The notes: generated from the sequence alone by a model not told the origin. A stretch of DNA of 64,000 nucleotides from Eudorina sp. 2006-703-Eu-15 (GCA_003117195.1 BDSI01000010.1:412779-476778), one strand, 5' to 3'. Counted from the stretch's first letter, positions 36,047 to 47,400 are shown. Numbers and translations: made by a program.

Positions 36047-36290
36047 TATGAAGTGGGTTCACGGTCTGAGGGTTACTGGGTCGCTACCGTCGGCGTCAAC
36101 GGCAGCCGTCAAGAGGCGCGGGCCGCTGCAGCCGCTCTGCGCGCGATGCCGGACTGGGTCCCGCGGGGGCTGACGGGTCCATCAGGGCGAGTGGCAGTCC
36201 GCGCATCAGCGCGACTAGGTCCCTGTGCGACTTGTGTCATCTCGTGCGGTAGGATGGCCGCCGGCGCGAACGCTGACATACATCGAGTAG
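36047..36290 (+). other. Conserved anonymous reading frame downstream of copy F
   Basis: Encodes VGSRSEGYWVATVGVNGSRQ, then LRAMPDWVPRGLTGPSGRV and CATCVISCGRMAAGANAD. It is equivalent to 28853-29110 (minus) and 41162-41400. Not recognised. Confidence 0.35.
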
Positions 36291-36754
36291 TAACGTCCGT
36301 TCGTTCGGGGACACCATGCATGCATGCGTCAGGCAGCCGGACTTGCCTGAGAAAAGGTTTACCAGGCTTGCCTCATGTGGGTTCACCCAGATTGATTACG
36401 ACATTGAAGGAAGGTGCGTGGCCGCCGCGCAGCGATGGTCATCTCGAGGCGCGCCGTGGGCCTCGTCGTGATGGTGCCGCAGGCCCGGACCTGTTTTGGT
36501 GTTGGTGCGTGCTGGTGTGTGTTGCGTGAGAAATCCGCCCGATCGTCCAGTCCCATGATACTTAGTAAACGACCTGGCAATGTTTGCGACTGGCACTTCC
36601 TTCTAGCTTGCTTCATGGTGTGCGGGGATGGACTCACTGAGGTAGGCTATGGGTGTTAAGATCCCAGGGCGTTGGATGCATTGCCGTCTGTAACAGAAGA
36701 ACTTCTCCCTGGCCGAAGGCTGCTAACCCGGCCCTAATTAACGAATACGAACAT

Positions 36755-37290
36755 AACAGTGAAGGCGAGCACACAGCTCAGACGAGCGTGCGCGCCCGGG
36801 CAGGATAGGGAAAGAACAAGAACAAGCGCGAAAGCAGCACGCATCGATGCAACAATGGGTGCGCAGTCCTTGGTAGGGGTTGATGAGACGAGGCATCTAC
36901 GAGCTATCTGGGCCCGTTGGAACACCCGGTCGGGATACGGGTCCACCTTTAACGGTTAAAAAATGGGGCGTTGGGGCCTAACGGAGGACACGCAATAGCA
37001 TGCAAGCAAAGAATGAGGCGGCATGCGGTTTCATTTGCAGTGATAATGGAAGCTGTTGGATCTGACGTGGGTCCGTGGCACGTGATCACCACATCCGTTG
37101 TGTGTATGCTCTCGGGTACGACAGACAGGGACAGACGGTCAGGCTGGGTACCATTGCGTTGGTCAACCCGGTGTTGTATGTTTGGAACATGTTTGCAATG
37201 ACGTGTAGGGCGTTGAGCGGGTCGAGTAGGGGTGGGAATGTGTTGGAGAATGGCCCGCCCGAGCCGAGTGCGTTTGACCAGGTGTCGCGA
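36755..37290 (+). repeat. Repeat of about 490 bp of unknown class, copy 2 (with insertion)
   Basis: Matches 28310-28800. It is interrupted at about 36858-36958 by the short repeat that also occurs at 4935-5042 (GGGCCCGTTGGA, GGGTCCACC). Confidence 0.65.
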
Positions 37291-37635
37291 AATGGGTGTA
37301 CCGACGTTCTGGATACCAGGGCTATCCCAGCAGCCCTCTTGCCCTGGACAAGTAAGGAAGGCATCGGTCATCACGAAAGAAAGCCTTCACGGAGCTTGTA
37401 TCTTGGAAATGCCGGCCCTCGGGCGACGGTTGACGGGTTCAAGGCTTCGGCCTTGGACGGTTGGTGGTTTCTTCCTTGCCGCGTTGCCAAGCCGCACTTA
37501 TATGCGAAAGTCATTTTGTGTAGGACACTGTTGCTAGCTCCCCTTATTGAGTTCACCTTGGTGAATTTGTAAATCAGCGGCGGTCCAATCTGGGAGTGCT
37601 CGATAACGTCTGACTACATTGCTGCTCAATCTAAG

Positions 37636-40199
37636 ATGTCACTTGAAACCGTTCTTCGCGAGCTCAGCGTCCCTGCTCGTGACCTCTTGCTCAAGGAGTT
37701 GCGTCGCCATTCTGATGTCTACAAAGTTCGCCTGGTTTGCAAAGCATTTCGAGATTTCATAGACGGCGTGTTGCAAGTTTTCAAGCTTGCGCCGAGCCCC
37801 ACACACCAGGAGCTGCTCAGCGCTGGACAGCCTCCCCCCGACCTTTCTCGCTGCCGGGAGCTGCTGATCTGCATGCGGGCTTGGCCAGAGTGGAACACTG
37901 CGACGTACGCGGCCGTGCTGCGGCTGTGCGTCCGGAGCTTCCCGGCTCAGCTGCGCGACCGCATCACGACGTTGAAAGTGGATTACATCGAAAAGAAGAT
38001 TCCGGGGCCTCACGTCGCTCTCGCCGGCGCCCTCAGCTGTCTACCCGCGCTTACGCATGTGCATCTATCGCGAATTTCTTGCGCCAAGGACGAGCCGCTG
38101 CAGCTGGAACTCCTGTACGACACGCTCACAACGCTCCCCTGCCTGGAGTCGCTCTCGGTACCTGACCTGGGAGTCGTCAGGCACCTTGTCAAAAGCGGCC
38201 ACAACAGAAGCTTGAAGCGCCTGGCCAGCCGCGGCACGAAGGGACTTTCACCAGATGTATGCAAGAACCTGGCAAGTTTCGAGCAGCTGAGAGATCTGGA
38301 CATCAGCAGCTTCACTGACGTCCCGGGGGCGCTCGTAGCTCAGCTCCTGGACAACCTGCCGCCCCGCCTGGAGGAGCTGCGGCTGTACCCCTGCAACCTC
38401 ACCCTAAGCTCCGGATTCATTACCAACGTGCGGTTCGACGAATCCTATGATTCGGACCTGAACGAGATGCTGCGCTCGCTGCTTCACTGCCCTGCGATGC
38501 CCCCGCGGCTCGCACGCCTCGCCTTCGAGGACCTGTACGTGGCCGCGGACCTGCCCAGCGACTCCCCTTTGGCCGAGATCCTCCGCCGCAGCGATGAGGT
38601 GAAGGTGGAGTGCATGGTCCTAGAGCCGGGGGCGACGGCCTCGGCGATTGAGAGCTTCCTGCGGCCGATGAGGGGCTGGCCCAGGACGTTCAAGTTCTCA
38701 CTCAGCGACGAGTGCGATTACCTGTACGATCTGTATGTTCCCTGGCATGGGGCCCCGTTTACGGCCGCGGGCAGCAGCACGCCGGCGCCACCCGCCGGCG
38801 CCCCGTCGTCGCTTCACCCGCCGTCTCCATCAGCAGCAGCAGCAGCGCGCCCCGGCCTGCCACCGCGCAAGGCTGCGGAGGCCGAAGACCGCTTGGGAAA
38901 GAGTTCGCTGAACGACGGTCTTCGAACCGAGACGGATCTCGAGGCGGACCTGGAGGCGGAGTCCAAAGCCATTATCAGCGGCACCCTGGAACGCTTCGTC
39001 GCAGCTGGCCATCCGCTCAAGTACACGGGCCCCATCCAAAAAGCCCGCCAGAAGGGCAACACCAGCGACGGCGGCTGCGGCGTGCTCGATGACGCTCTGA
39101 CCCCGGCTTTGATCCTGAGCGGCCCACACGTCGCGGCGCTGGCGCCGAACCCCAGCAACCTAAACGAATGGATGCGGGGCCTGTGGGAGCAGACCACTCA
39201 GCGATTTACGGGGGGCTTCATGTGGATGGTCTGCACCTTTGTGGCGCTCCCGGAGCAGGGGGCTGTGCTGGTGTGCTTCTTTGGCCCGGAAGTGTTAGCT
39301 GGGTTCGCAAAAGTGGTCATTGCGGCCGCTGCGAAGATGCGGGCGGCGGGGTCGCAGGCGCCGGCGGTACAGGTAACCCAGGTTCCGATCCCGCGCGGCG
39401 AGTCCAGACACCAAGACCACATCTCGGGCGTTTGCGGCTACATCTTTAACCAGGTGCGTAAGAGACGAGCAGCTCGACCGGCCGTGTCGTCGGAAGCGTT
39501 CGGGCCTGTTGACATGTGCACGACATGCCGCACAAGCCTTCTTGAGTGGTGCAGATTGTGGTTTAGTTGGATTGGGTTGTGCGGTTTTGCCGTACCTGAT
39601 GTGCCTCATGTAGCCGCACATTGGGATGCTGGGGTGCGAATGCGAGCGCATCCGGAGTGTCGTACTTTGCCTCCGTACGCGTGACTGGACGACACACCCA
39701 CGGAAGTTGTCGCATGCTGCCCCCGCAGTTGGTTGAGCGGCTGTGGGCCGAGGTGTGCGACAGCCCCGCTGAGCACCCCAGCTGCGGCGGTGGTGTTGCC
39801 AGCGATGGCAGCAGCAGCGGCACCAGCGACGGCGGCGGCGGCGGCTGCAGCAGCGGCGGCGGCGCCAGCGAGGGCGTCCAACCCAGCAGCGGCGGCAGCG
39901 GCGGCACCAGCGACGGCGTCCAACCCGGCAGCAGTGGCAGCAGCGGCGCCAGCGAGGGCGTCCAACCCAGCAGCGGCGGCAGCGGCGGCACTAGCGACGG
40001 CGTCCAACCCGGCAGCGGCGGCAGCAGCCGCACCAGCGACGGCGTCCAACCCAGTAGCGGCGGCACCAGCGACGGAAGCGGCAGCGGCGTCATTGACGCG
40101 CGACGTGTGACTGCGCGGTTGAGCTTGCTTGTGCGGGTAGGAGAGCAGTTCGTGGAGATCATCAAGCGGATTGTCCACTTGCACCACGCATTTGGCTAG
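37636..40199 (+). CDS. F-box-like/leucine-rich family protein, copy G (intact, two exons)
   Basis: Exon 1 is 37636-39453 (donor GTGCGT) and exon 2 is 39729-40199 (acceptor CCCCGCAG), phase 0, 762 aa. It is a near-identical tandem duplicate of F: same start (MSLETVLRELSVPARD), same leucine-rich order (LPCLESLSVPDLGVVRHLV, FEQLRDLDISSF), same linker and same module (LILSGPHVAALAPNP, LPEQGAVLVCFFG, VQVTQVPI). Differences are informative. The intron is 275 bp against 347 bp in F. Exon 2 is 84 bp longer, which equals two extra 14-residue units (GVQPSSGGSGG type), so the frame is kept. Changes cluster in the leucine-rich part and linker (for example LICMRAWPEWNTATYAAVL against KIRIRDLPKWTSTTYATVL). 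The tail VIDARRVTARLSLLVRVGEQ is unchanged. Function unknown. Confidence 0.8.
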
Positions 40200-40712
40200 G
40201 GGCGCGTCGGCGGGGATCCGCATCTCCGACCCGCGGGTCTCTTATCGGCATTGCAACGCGCGGGGCTCAAGCTACAGCAACTGGCCTTGCGCAGGACGCC
40301 GATTCTTGGCGTGAAGTGTGCTTGGGGGATTACGGCCGGGCCCGCTCTTCGCTGGGTGCTACCCCCCGGATCCACTAGTCGCGCCAGTCTTCTCGCTTCA
40401 CGGGCCGTTGGCGCTTTGCCAGGGCTGGGTAGTGTTTCTTAGGCAGGCAGAACAGGAGTGCGTGACGTGCGAGGGGCCGAGTGGCGCCAGGAGTGGGTGT
40501 GTCGATCAACGACCGTGTATCGCAAACATGGAGCACGTGCGTCGACCCACGCGACCAGCTAGCTGATCGGATTGTGGACGTGTGGATACATTTCGACTCG
40601 GGGCGACTGAATCCGACGATTCCATGGCATGAAATGTGGGTCGCGTCGGGAGCGTCGTCATCAGTGGGTTGCCGTGTGCGTGATGGTGGAAGTCCATGAG
40701 CACACGTGTGTA

Positions 40713-40896
40713 TGGGCACGGATGTGTGGGCACGGATGTGTGGGCACGGATGTGTGGGCACGGATGTGTGGGCACGGATGTGTGGGCACGGATGTGTGGG
40801 CACGGATGTGTGGGCACGGATGTGTGGGCGCGGATGTGTGGGCACGGATGTGTGGGCACGGATGTGTGGGCACGGATGTGTGGGCGCGGATGTATG
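40713..40896. repeat. 14-bp minisatellite, 13 units, found only downstream of copy G
   Basis: Tandem GGGCACGGATGTGT with a few GGGCGCG variants. The corresponding site downstream of F (about 35757) has no such array, so it expanded after the F/G duplication. Long open frames here come from the repeat unit. Confidence 0.9.
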
Positions 40897-40929
40897 GGCC
40901 GGGGCATCCTAATAGCTGGACATGGAACA

Positions 40930-40970
40930 ACCTATTAGCTGGATTGCCCCGGCAATCCAGCTAATAGGGG
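40930..40970. repeat. Palindrome TAGCTGGATTGCC, copy 3
   Basis: Same perfect inverted arms as at 35818-35857. Confidence 0.85.
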
Positions 40971-41161
40971 GTTCCATGTCATGTATGTGTCGGGGGGATG
41001 TCAGGATTGCCATGTTGTCCGGTCGCAGTCCAAGAGCATGTAGGGGTGGCCGAGGCATTCGAGAGTCGACCCGATAGCTAGCGGGGGGCACTACGGGAGG
41101 GGTGCTGTGGGGGGCACCATAAATGTATTTAGAGAGGAACTCGAATGATGATTGTTCCATG

Positions 41162-41400
41162 TATGAAGTGGGTTCACGGTCTGAGGGTTACTGGGTCGCC
41201 ACCGTCGGCGTCAACGGCAGCCGTCAAGAGGCGCGGGCCGCTGCAGCCGCTCTGCGCGCGATGCCGGACTGGGTCCCGCGGGGGCTGACGGGTCCATCAG
41301 GGCGAGTGGCAGTCCGCGCATCAGCGCGACTAGGTCCCTGTGCGACTTGTGTCATCTCGTGCGGTAGGATGGCCGCCGGCGCGAACGCTGACATACATCG
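41162..41400 (+). other. Conserved anonymous reading frame downstream of copy G
   Basis: Third copy of the GYWVATVGVNGSRQEARAAA frame, nearly identical to that downstream of F. Not recognised. Confidence 0.35.
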
Positions 41401-41974
41401 AGTAGTAACGTCCGTTCGTTCGGGGACACCATGCATGCATGCGTCAGGCAGCCGGACTTGCCTGAGAAAAGGTTTACCAGGCTTGCCTCATGTGGGTTCA
41501 CCCAGATTGATTACGACATTGAAGGAAGGTGCGTGGCCGCCGCGCAGCGATGGTCATCTCGAGGCGCGCCGTGGGCCTCGTCGTAATGGTGCCGCAGGTC
41601 CGGACCTGTTTTGGCGTTGGTGCGTGCTGGTGTGTGTTGCGTGAGAAATCCGCCCGATCGTCCAGTCCCATGATACTTAGTAAACGACCTGGCAATTGTT
41701 CTGAATGGTACTTCCCTTCAAGTTGATCCTGGTATGTGTTGTTGCCGTGTGTTGTTCCCGTATGTGTTGAATGCATTGCAGTCTGTAACAGGAGAGCTTC
41801 GGAAGATCCGTTAAGATCAGGACTGCACCGGCACGACTCCATTACCCATTGCGGCCGCTGCGCGAAGCCGTCAACGAAACGGATAGGTGGGACCGAGTAG
41901 GACTCCAGGGTTGGCGGCTGAACAGGGGGCCGTCAAAGGGGATGATAACACGACGAGGGCGTATGAATCGTTAC

Positions 41975-42065
41975 ATTACTAAGGATGTTACAGCGGACCC
42001 CGCAGGTCATCGGTGACAGCCAAAGGCGACAGCCGAGGCTTCCTCACCATACACTGCCTAAACGT
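41975..42065 (-). repeat. Retroelement 3' end, variant subfamily
   Basis: Plus strand reads GATGTTACAGCGGACCCCGC, then GGTCATCGGTGACAGCC and GAGGCTTCCTCACCATACAC. It is the reverse complement of 43288-43378. Confidence 0.75.
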
Positions 42066-42109
42066 TACATATCTGACCCTGGCGGGGGGCTGGTAACCCG
42101 GCCGAAGCC

Positions 42110-42600
42110 GAAGGTCCGTTGTCGCCGCTACCGCAGCAGCATCGGCAGCAGCAGCCGCAGTGTGGACTGGCACTCCGCTGGGGACGCCGCAGCGAAGGCC
42201 CATGCCCTCCTGTCTGCGGGCCGCCATCGATCACCTCCGTGCGCCGGGCGTTTCGCTTCCCACCAGCCCGACGGGCCTCCTGCCACGGAGGGACCGATCC
42301 CCCGGGACCACCCGGTCGGCGCCCGCGGCGGCGCAGCCCGGTTGCTGCTCTTGAGAGGCGAATGGGTGCGACGAAGCTGTCGTGCGCGCAATCGGTGCTG
42401 CATGTTCTGCGGAACGGCCTGGGGACGTGGGGAGGAGAGCCCGGCCAAGCCGGCGGAATAAGGCCCTGAGGACGAGCGGCCGTGAGCCTCAGGGCTCCCT
42501 ACCTGGCCGCCCTACCTGACCACCGCTTGGTGCTGCTAGCCCTGCTAACAGCGCCGAAGTCGCCGGCACATTCTCCACCGAGGAAACATCAACATCGGTC
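42110..42600 (+). pseudogene. Possible relic of the F-box-like family C-terminal module
   Basis: Two motifs occur in family order but in different frames: ARLLLLRGEWVRRS (about 42335-42380), like VLLLRGQRVSQLL, and YLAALPDHRLVLLALL (about 42500-42547), like YLALPKHQVVLVCF. An Ala/Ser/Pro-rich segment lies before them. Similarity is weak, and the region lies between inverted retroelement ends. It may be chance. Confidence 0.3.
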
Positions 42601-42924
42601 GGAGCCATCCATCGGTGGGCGTCGGCGGGGTTCTTGGAGTCGTGTGATTCCGCGGTACGAGATGTGTTGCACTGTCACTGATGGTTCACGGGGGGGCAAG
42701 TACGCTGTTGTACGACGGGTTGGCTGTGGCTGGGCCGACCGGCAGTGCGACCCTTCGGCCCCGCGGCCCCAACCCGCCCAGCGCGGGTAGGATGATGCGT
42801 TCAGAACTTCGGATGTGCGCGATCTATGTGAGCACCTGTCTCTCGTCTGGCCACGTTGTACCGGTCGGCCGGGTCAAGAGACCACCCCTGATGGAAAACA
42901 CGTACACTCGCATAGGGAAGCTTT

Positions 42925-42968
42925 GGCTGTCACCGATGACCCGTGGGGTCCGCTGTAGCATCTTGAAT
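42925..42968 (+). repeat. Retroelement 3' end, variant subfamily
   Basis: GGCTGTCACCGATGACCCGT, then GGGGTCCGCTGTAGCATC. Confidence 0.7.
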
Positions 42969-43202
42969 GATAGGGCCCTCCGAGCTTGCGAGGGGAAACG
43001 AAACCAGCGTTTCCTGCGAACCGGTGCGCGACAAGACGGGCGCTCTGTGGTTCTGGAGCCGGGCAGCTCCGGTTCGAACGCAGGAGCGTCTGAGTTTGTG
43101 GTGTTCGGATATCATCGGAACGCTGCGAGCCGCGCTGGCGTTGTAATGGACTCCATGCGTAAGACAATGACACCACAGGCAGGATAGCAGCATCCCGGTC
43201 GT

Positions 43203-43238
43203 CGGGAGTCGGGTCCACCTTGTAACGGTTACATTACA
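43203..43238 (+). repeat. Dispersed short repeat, 3' end only
   Basis: GGGTCCACCTTGTAACGGTT followed by ACATTACAT. Same 3' end as 4935-5042 and 36858-36958. Confidence 0.6.
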
Positions 43239-43287
43239 TAGGTATGATTGGGGAGCCTGTCCGGAGCGCCATGGTGGCGTTAGTTCA

Positions 43288-43378
43288 TTTAGGCAGTGTA
43301 TGGTGAGGAAGCCTCGGCTGTCGCCGGGGCTGTCACCGATGACCCGCGGGGTCCGCTGTAACATCCTAATAATAATAA
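43288..43378 (+). repeat. Retroelement 3' end with (TAA)n tail
   Basis: Ends CCGATGACCCGCGGGGTCCG, then CTGTAACATCC and TAATAATAATA. Inverted relative to 41975-42065. Confidence 0.75.
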
Positions 43379-43379
43379 T

Positions 43380-44483
43380 AGGTATAATGGCAGCATAACT
43401 GTGTGTGTAAGCCCATACAGCGGCTTAACGAGTTTTATAAAGGGTCCCGGGAGACACGTGGTGGCGGCAGCTCCCAATCCTGAACCCTCCCGCGCAGCGG
43501 CGCGCAACCGAGCAGACGGGGCAAGACATGTATCCGGTAATTCGCCAAGCCCCCTCCTAACAGCAAGAGTCCAGACTGAAGCATGCGCATTTTGACGTTA
43601 AATTTCTGCGGACGTCTGATCCACAACAGCGGGACCACACAGCAGCACCACATCGCTTGGTACTCTGAAACGGTAGCTGGTCGGACCTGGACGGACCAGA
43701 CGGAGATATACGCCGGACGAGCATCGTTTTCGCAACGTCGAAACGTGCACAACTGCACATCCAAACTTCAAGGAATTCAAATTATTTCTAAGACGGATGA
43801 GTTGGAGAGGTGAGTACATGCTAGTTGAACATAGTGAGGTCAAATGCCGCCCTATGGCGGTCAAACGAATACGGTAATACGCTTCGACGATCTCGCACCA
43901 GAGCTGACTTTTAACCTTCGCTTAAAATGTATGATATAACATTATTTATATTATCATATTTATGTGGTAGTTACATTGAGGATAAACTGGCGACGCTTAG
44001 CGCCTCGGCCGACTGGGCCGACGTTACCGTATATGCGTAAAGGCTGCTGATGACACGCAAGAAACGTCGGAAGAGCAAGGGGAAAAACAAAATCTGAAGT
44101 TGCAACGTGAATAAGTAACTGTACTGCCGCTACGCGTACCGAATGCGCCCCTACGCGTCCCCGCCATTTCTTACGACGCTGTTCCGCCCCGCCCCGTTAC
44201 GAACCCAGGGCTGCCTGGCTACACCTGCACCAACGTGTATAACATATTTTATGCCATGCTTGAATAGCACAGTATCACAGGCATAGCCTCGAAGATTGGA
44301 TATATTCAAGAAGGGACCACGGCAAGTCGATACGACATCTTCGCAGTGAAAAGCCTTTATAACCATCGCCCGGACTATATTTTGTAATTTCTTGCGGATT
44401 CTAATATAGTTAGCTTCCCCAAGCGGAGAGCAGGCTAGGTTTCAGTTACAGCTAGCTACGGTATTCCTTTAAATTATTTACAC
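43380..44483. other. Intergenic stretch upstream of the protease gene
   Basis: No supported gene. The part from about 43,890 to 44,480 is AT-rich for this window and probably contains the promoter and 5' UTR of the protease gene. An open frame at 43583-43813 ends near a GTGAGT but has no recognisable motif. Confidence 0.45.
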
Positions 44484-47400
44484 ATGGCGATCTCAATACA
44501 GCTCTCCATATTGCTTTCAGCCCTAGCTATTTTTTCTGTAGTAGCTCAGAAACAATCTGCATCGCGCTCAGCAGAAGATTCACTTCAGTAAGTTGGCGAG
44601 CCGTCTACCGAACAATGCTCTGCTCGCTGATATCACACGGATCCTGATTTTTTCATGTATTACAACGAAACATGTTTTTTTTGTAAGCATGGTTGCCTTA
44701 AATTTGATGGCTTTTGATGGCTTCTGAAAAGCAAGCGAAAGCAGCTTCAACAAGGCGCGAAAATTGAACGGTTTGATCTTGACCTTCTTGACCTGCCTGG
44801 CCTGGTCTTCAACCTGCAGGCATGTGCACTATGATACGCCGAAGACGTTCACTGTTGGAAGGAGGCTGAGTTCTCGTGGATCTCAGGTATGTCCCGCATG
44901 CCGCCGTCAAGCGATACGCCGCATCTGACCGTTACCACGCGAACCGCACACTTCCCCCTGGTGTTGCCAATCATCACAGGCATTGCTTCCGCGTCCGCCA
45001 CCTCCACCACCCAAGCCGCCGTCACCGCCGCCCTCTCCGCGGCCGCCGCCGCTGGCAATCAAGCCACCGCCGTCCCCTCCGGCGCCTCCGCGTCCGTCGC
45101 CGCCGCCGCCCAAGCCGCCGACACCTCCGCCAGCCCACCCCTGCCCACCGCCTCTCCGCCCCAGGCGGCCCTCATCGCCGCCACCGCCCCCACGCCCGCC
45201 TCCCAAGCCGCAATCACCGCCACGCCGGCCCGTCCGTCCACCGCCATCCCCACGGCAAACATCACGCACATTCCCAACTCAAGCTTCCCTACGCACTGGC
45301 GCACTCGACCTTAGGTAGGTCACTAGGTCGGAGTGTAGTTTCGAGCAGCAGCGTGTGTTTGTGACTGATTGACAAAAGGACTCCCTTGAACACTCCATGT
45401 GGACGCAGGCAGGACCCAAAAATAAAGCGATGAATGAACGTAAAGTTTACAATGTACTGTTTACAATGTACAATGTACGTAAAGCTTACTTGCTATTTCT
45501 TCATACATGTGTATCAAGGAGGGCCGCCTGGTCGTTCGTTATTCGTGTGACAGCTACGTAGCCTCGGCACCCAACCGAAGACCCCACCGTGATGTGTGAT
45601 AACTCCGTGATTGGGTTGTCACTCTGATGACGGCATGTTTGCTCTTGCCTTGCTTTTGCTTGGGACTGCAGGCCGCTGCAAGAGCACACCCCGACGGCGC
45701 TGGCAGTGGATGAACGGCTGTACGCGCCCGGCACATGGGGCAGCCTGCCCAGCATGTCGCTCTTCGCGGTCCTCTACACGAATGACGACGCGCAGGCCAC
45801 CCAGCTGAAGGCCAACGTCTCCAGCTGGGGCGGCCACATCGTCTCATTCCTGCCGGGCGACATCTACATGGTCTTCCTGGACAACCTGTACCTGACCAAC
45901 TACGTCAACGTCTCCACCGTCGGCGTGGTGAGTCGTCCCCATTCGTACGAGACGAATCTTTCCTCGACGAACGAATGGAGAAAACCGAAAAGTGCCAACA
46001 ACCCCAACATCATTATTGATCGGCATTGATAAGCCCAACCAGCGGTCATCGGTGTCTAGAGAACCCTGGCGGGGCATCGGAGCCGAAGCAGCAGCGCGGC
46101 AAGCCCCTGATGGGCAAAGGTTGCTGGCGGGGGTTCATTTAGCCGCGGGGGGAGGTAGGGTGCGGTAGGTCAATGAAACCCGGCAGCCATACACGCCCAT
46201 CCTGCAGGCCAGCTGCTCGCTCGTTCTTCGGGCCCTTGGCATCGCGGCTAAGGGTACCCCTCGTCTGCTCCCTGCCTCGCCCACTCGCCACACCCGTACT
46301 CAGCCCCGTGCCTCCTCCGCAACCCTTCACTGCCCAATAACTTGTACAAGCGGCGCCCCGAACTGACGTACCTGCCGATCTCCAAGCCCACGCCGTTGCC
46401 TCATCTGCTATCGTGAGTTCATGACGCCAGCTACCGTAAGTATGTAACCCTTTTTCCGAGGAACCGAAAACCCGGGGACGGACTGACGCACCCAGCGGTC
46501 GCTCCACGTGCGCCCCTCCCGACCCGCACACCCGCGCGCACGCAGGCCGCATACACCGACGAGCACAAGGTCCTGCCGGAGCTGTGGCCCCTCCTGGGAC
46601 TCAACAACAGCCCGCCCTCCACCGACCCGCTGAACATCACCACCTCCCTCGAACAGCAAGTCGCGGACCTGCTCGCAAACATGGTGACGCTCCGACCCAC
46701 CTCGGACGGCACGAACCCCAGCCCCACGCCCGACCAGCTTGGCGGCACCGACGGGCCCCCGGACCTGTCGGACCAGTACGGCAACGCCACAAAGCAGTAC
46801 GGCCTTGTCGTGGAGCTGGTGGCGCCAGCCACGATCGACATGCTGGCGCGGGCCGCCATGGACTGGCCGGCAGCACTGGTGTACTACAGTGCCAACATGT
46901 CGTACAACTCGAGCGACGAGTGCTACCCGACCATCTTGGCGCCGAACGCGGGGTCCATCCTCTCGGTGTTCGCGTGCAAGCAGGTCGGCTCGAGGGGTCC
47001 CGGCGGGGGTAGGGGCATGGGTTAAACCCGGTGGGGGCAGGGGCAGGGTTTAAGCCCTTGCTCTGCCACGTGCTTGGCTTCCTGCCAGTGGCGTGTGGGT
47101 TTGCGGGTTTGTCCGACAAACCAGCGCAGCAACGGTGTTTTGAATTGTACTGTAGGTTTGAGTCAAGCTGCCGTACCTGCCGTCAAACCTGCAGGACCTC
47201 ACCACAACCATCAATTGGCTTCGCCTCCTGACGGTGGTGAAGCAGATCGGTCCCATGCTGAAGAGCCAGAGCATGAACCTGGTCTCGAGCTTGGTGCTAC
47301 AGACCGGTGGGTTTGGGTGGCGACTGGGAGGCAGCGCCCGCATCGCGGTCCGGACTGCTCGTCATCTACCAAACACCCCGCGAGCGAGAGGGTTCATTAT

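Larger units (their letters stand above)
28800..36400. repeat. Large inverted repeat (copies E and F head to head)
   Basis: The left arm (about 28.8-32.26 kb) is the reverse complement of the right arm (about 32.43-36.4 kb). It covers the E/F genes, their 3' flanks (shared TTACGGCCGGGCCCGCTCTT, the palindrome, the GYWVATVGV frame) and the start of their 5' regions. Innermost matching arms are GTCGTGGTACACGAACCGAG at about 32228 and CTCGGTTCGAGTACCACGAC at about 32439. The unique centre is about 165 bp. Confidence 0.75.
35250..36600 (+). repeat. 3'-flank module duplicated after copies E, F and G
   Basis: About 1.3 kb downstream of F is nearly identical to 40205-41700 downstream of G and is found in reverse orientation below E. 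It carries the palindrome, the GYWVATVGV frame and the sequence GGTTTACCAGGCTTGCCTCA. The G copy differs by a 14-bp minisatellite. Confidence 0.75.

Noticed and set aside
40713..40896. CRISPR-like array
   Set aside because: Units are contiguous 14-bp repeats with no spacers, in a eukaryotic genome.
40506..40964. His/Cys-rich repeat proteins on both strands
   Set aside because: They are translations of the 14-bp minisatellite; the equivalent F flank has no such frame.
43583..43813. Small plus-strand frame ending at a GTGAGT
   Set aside because: No recognisable motif and no matching downstream exon was found.
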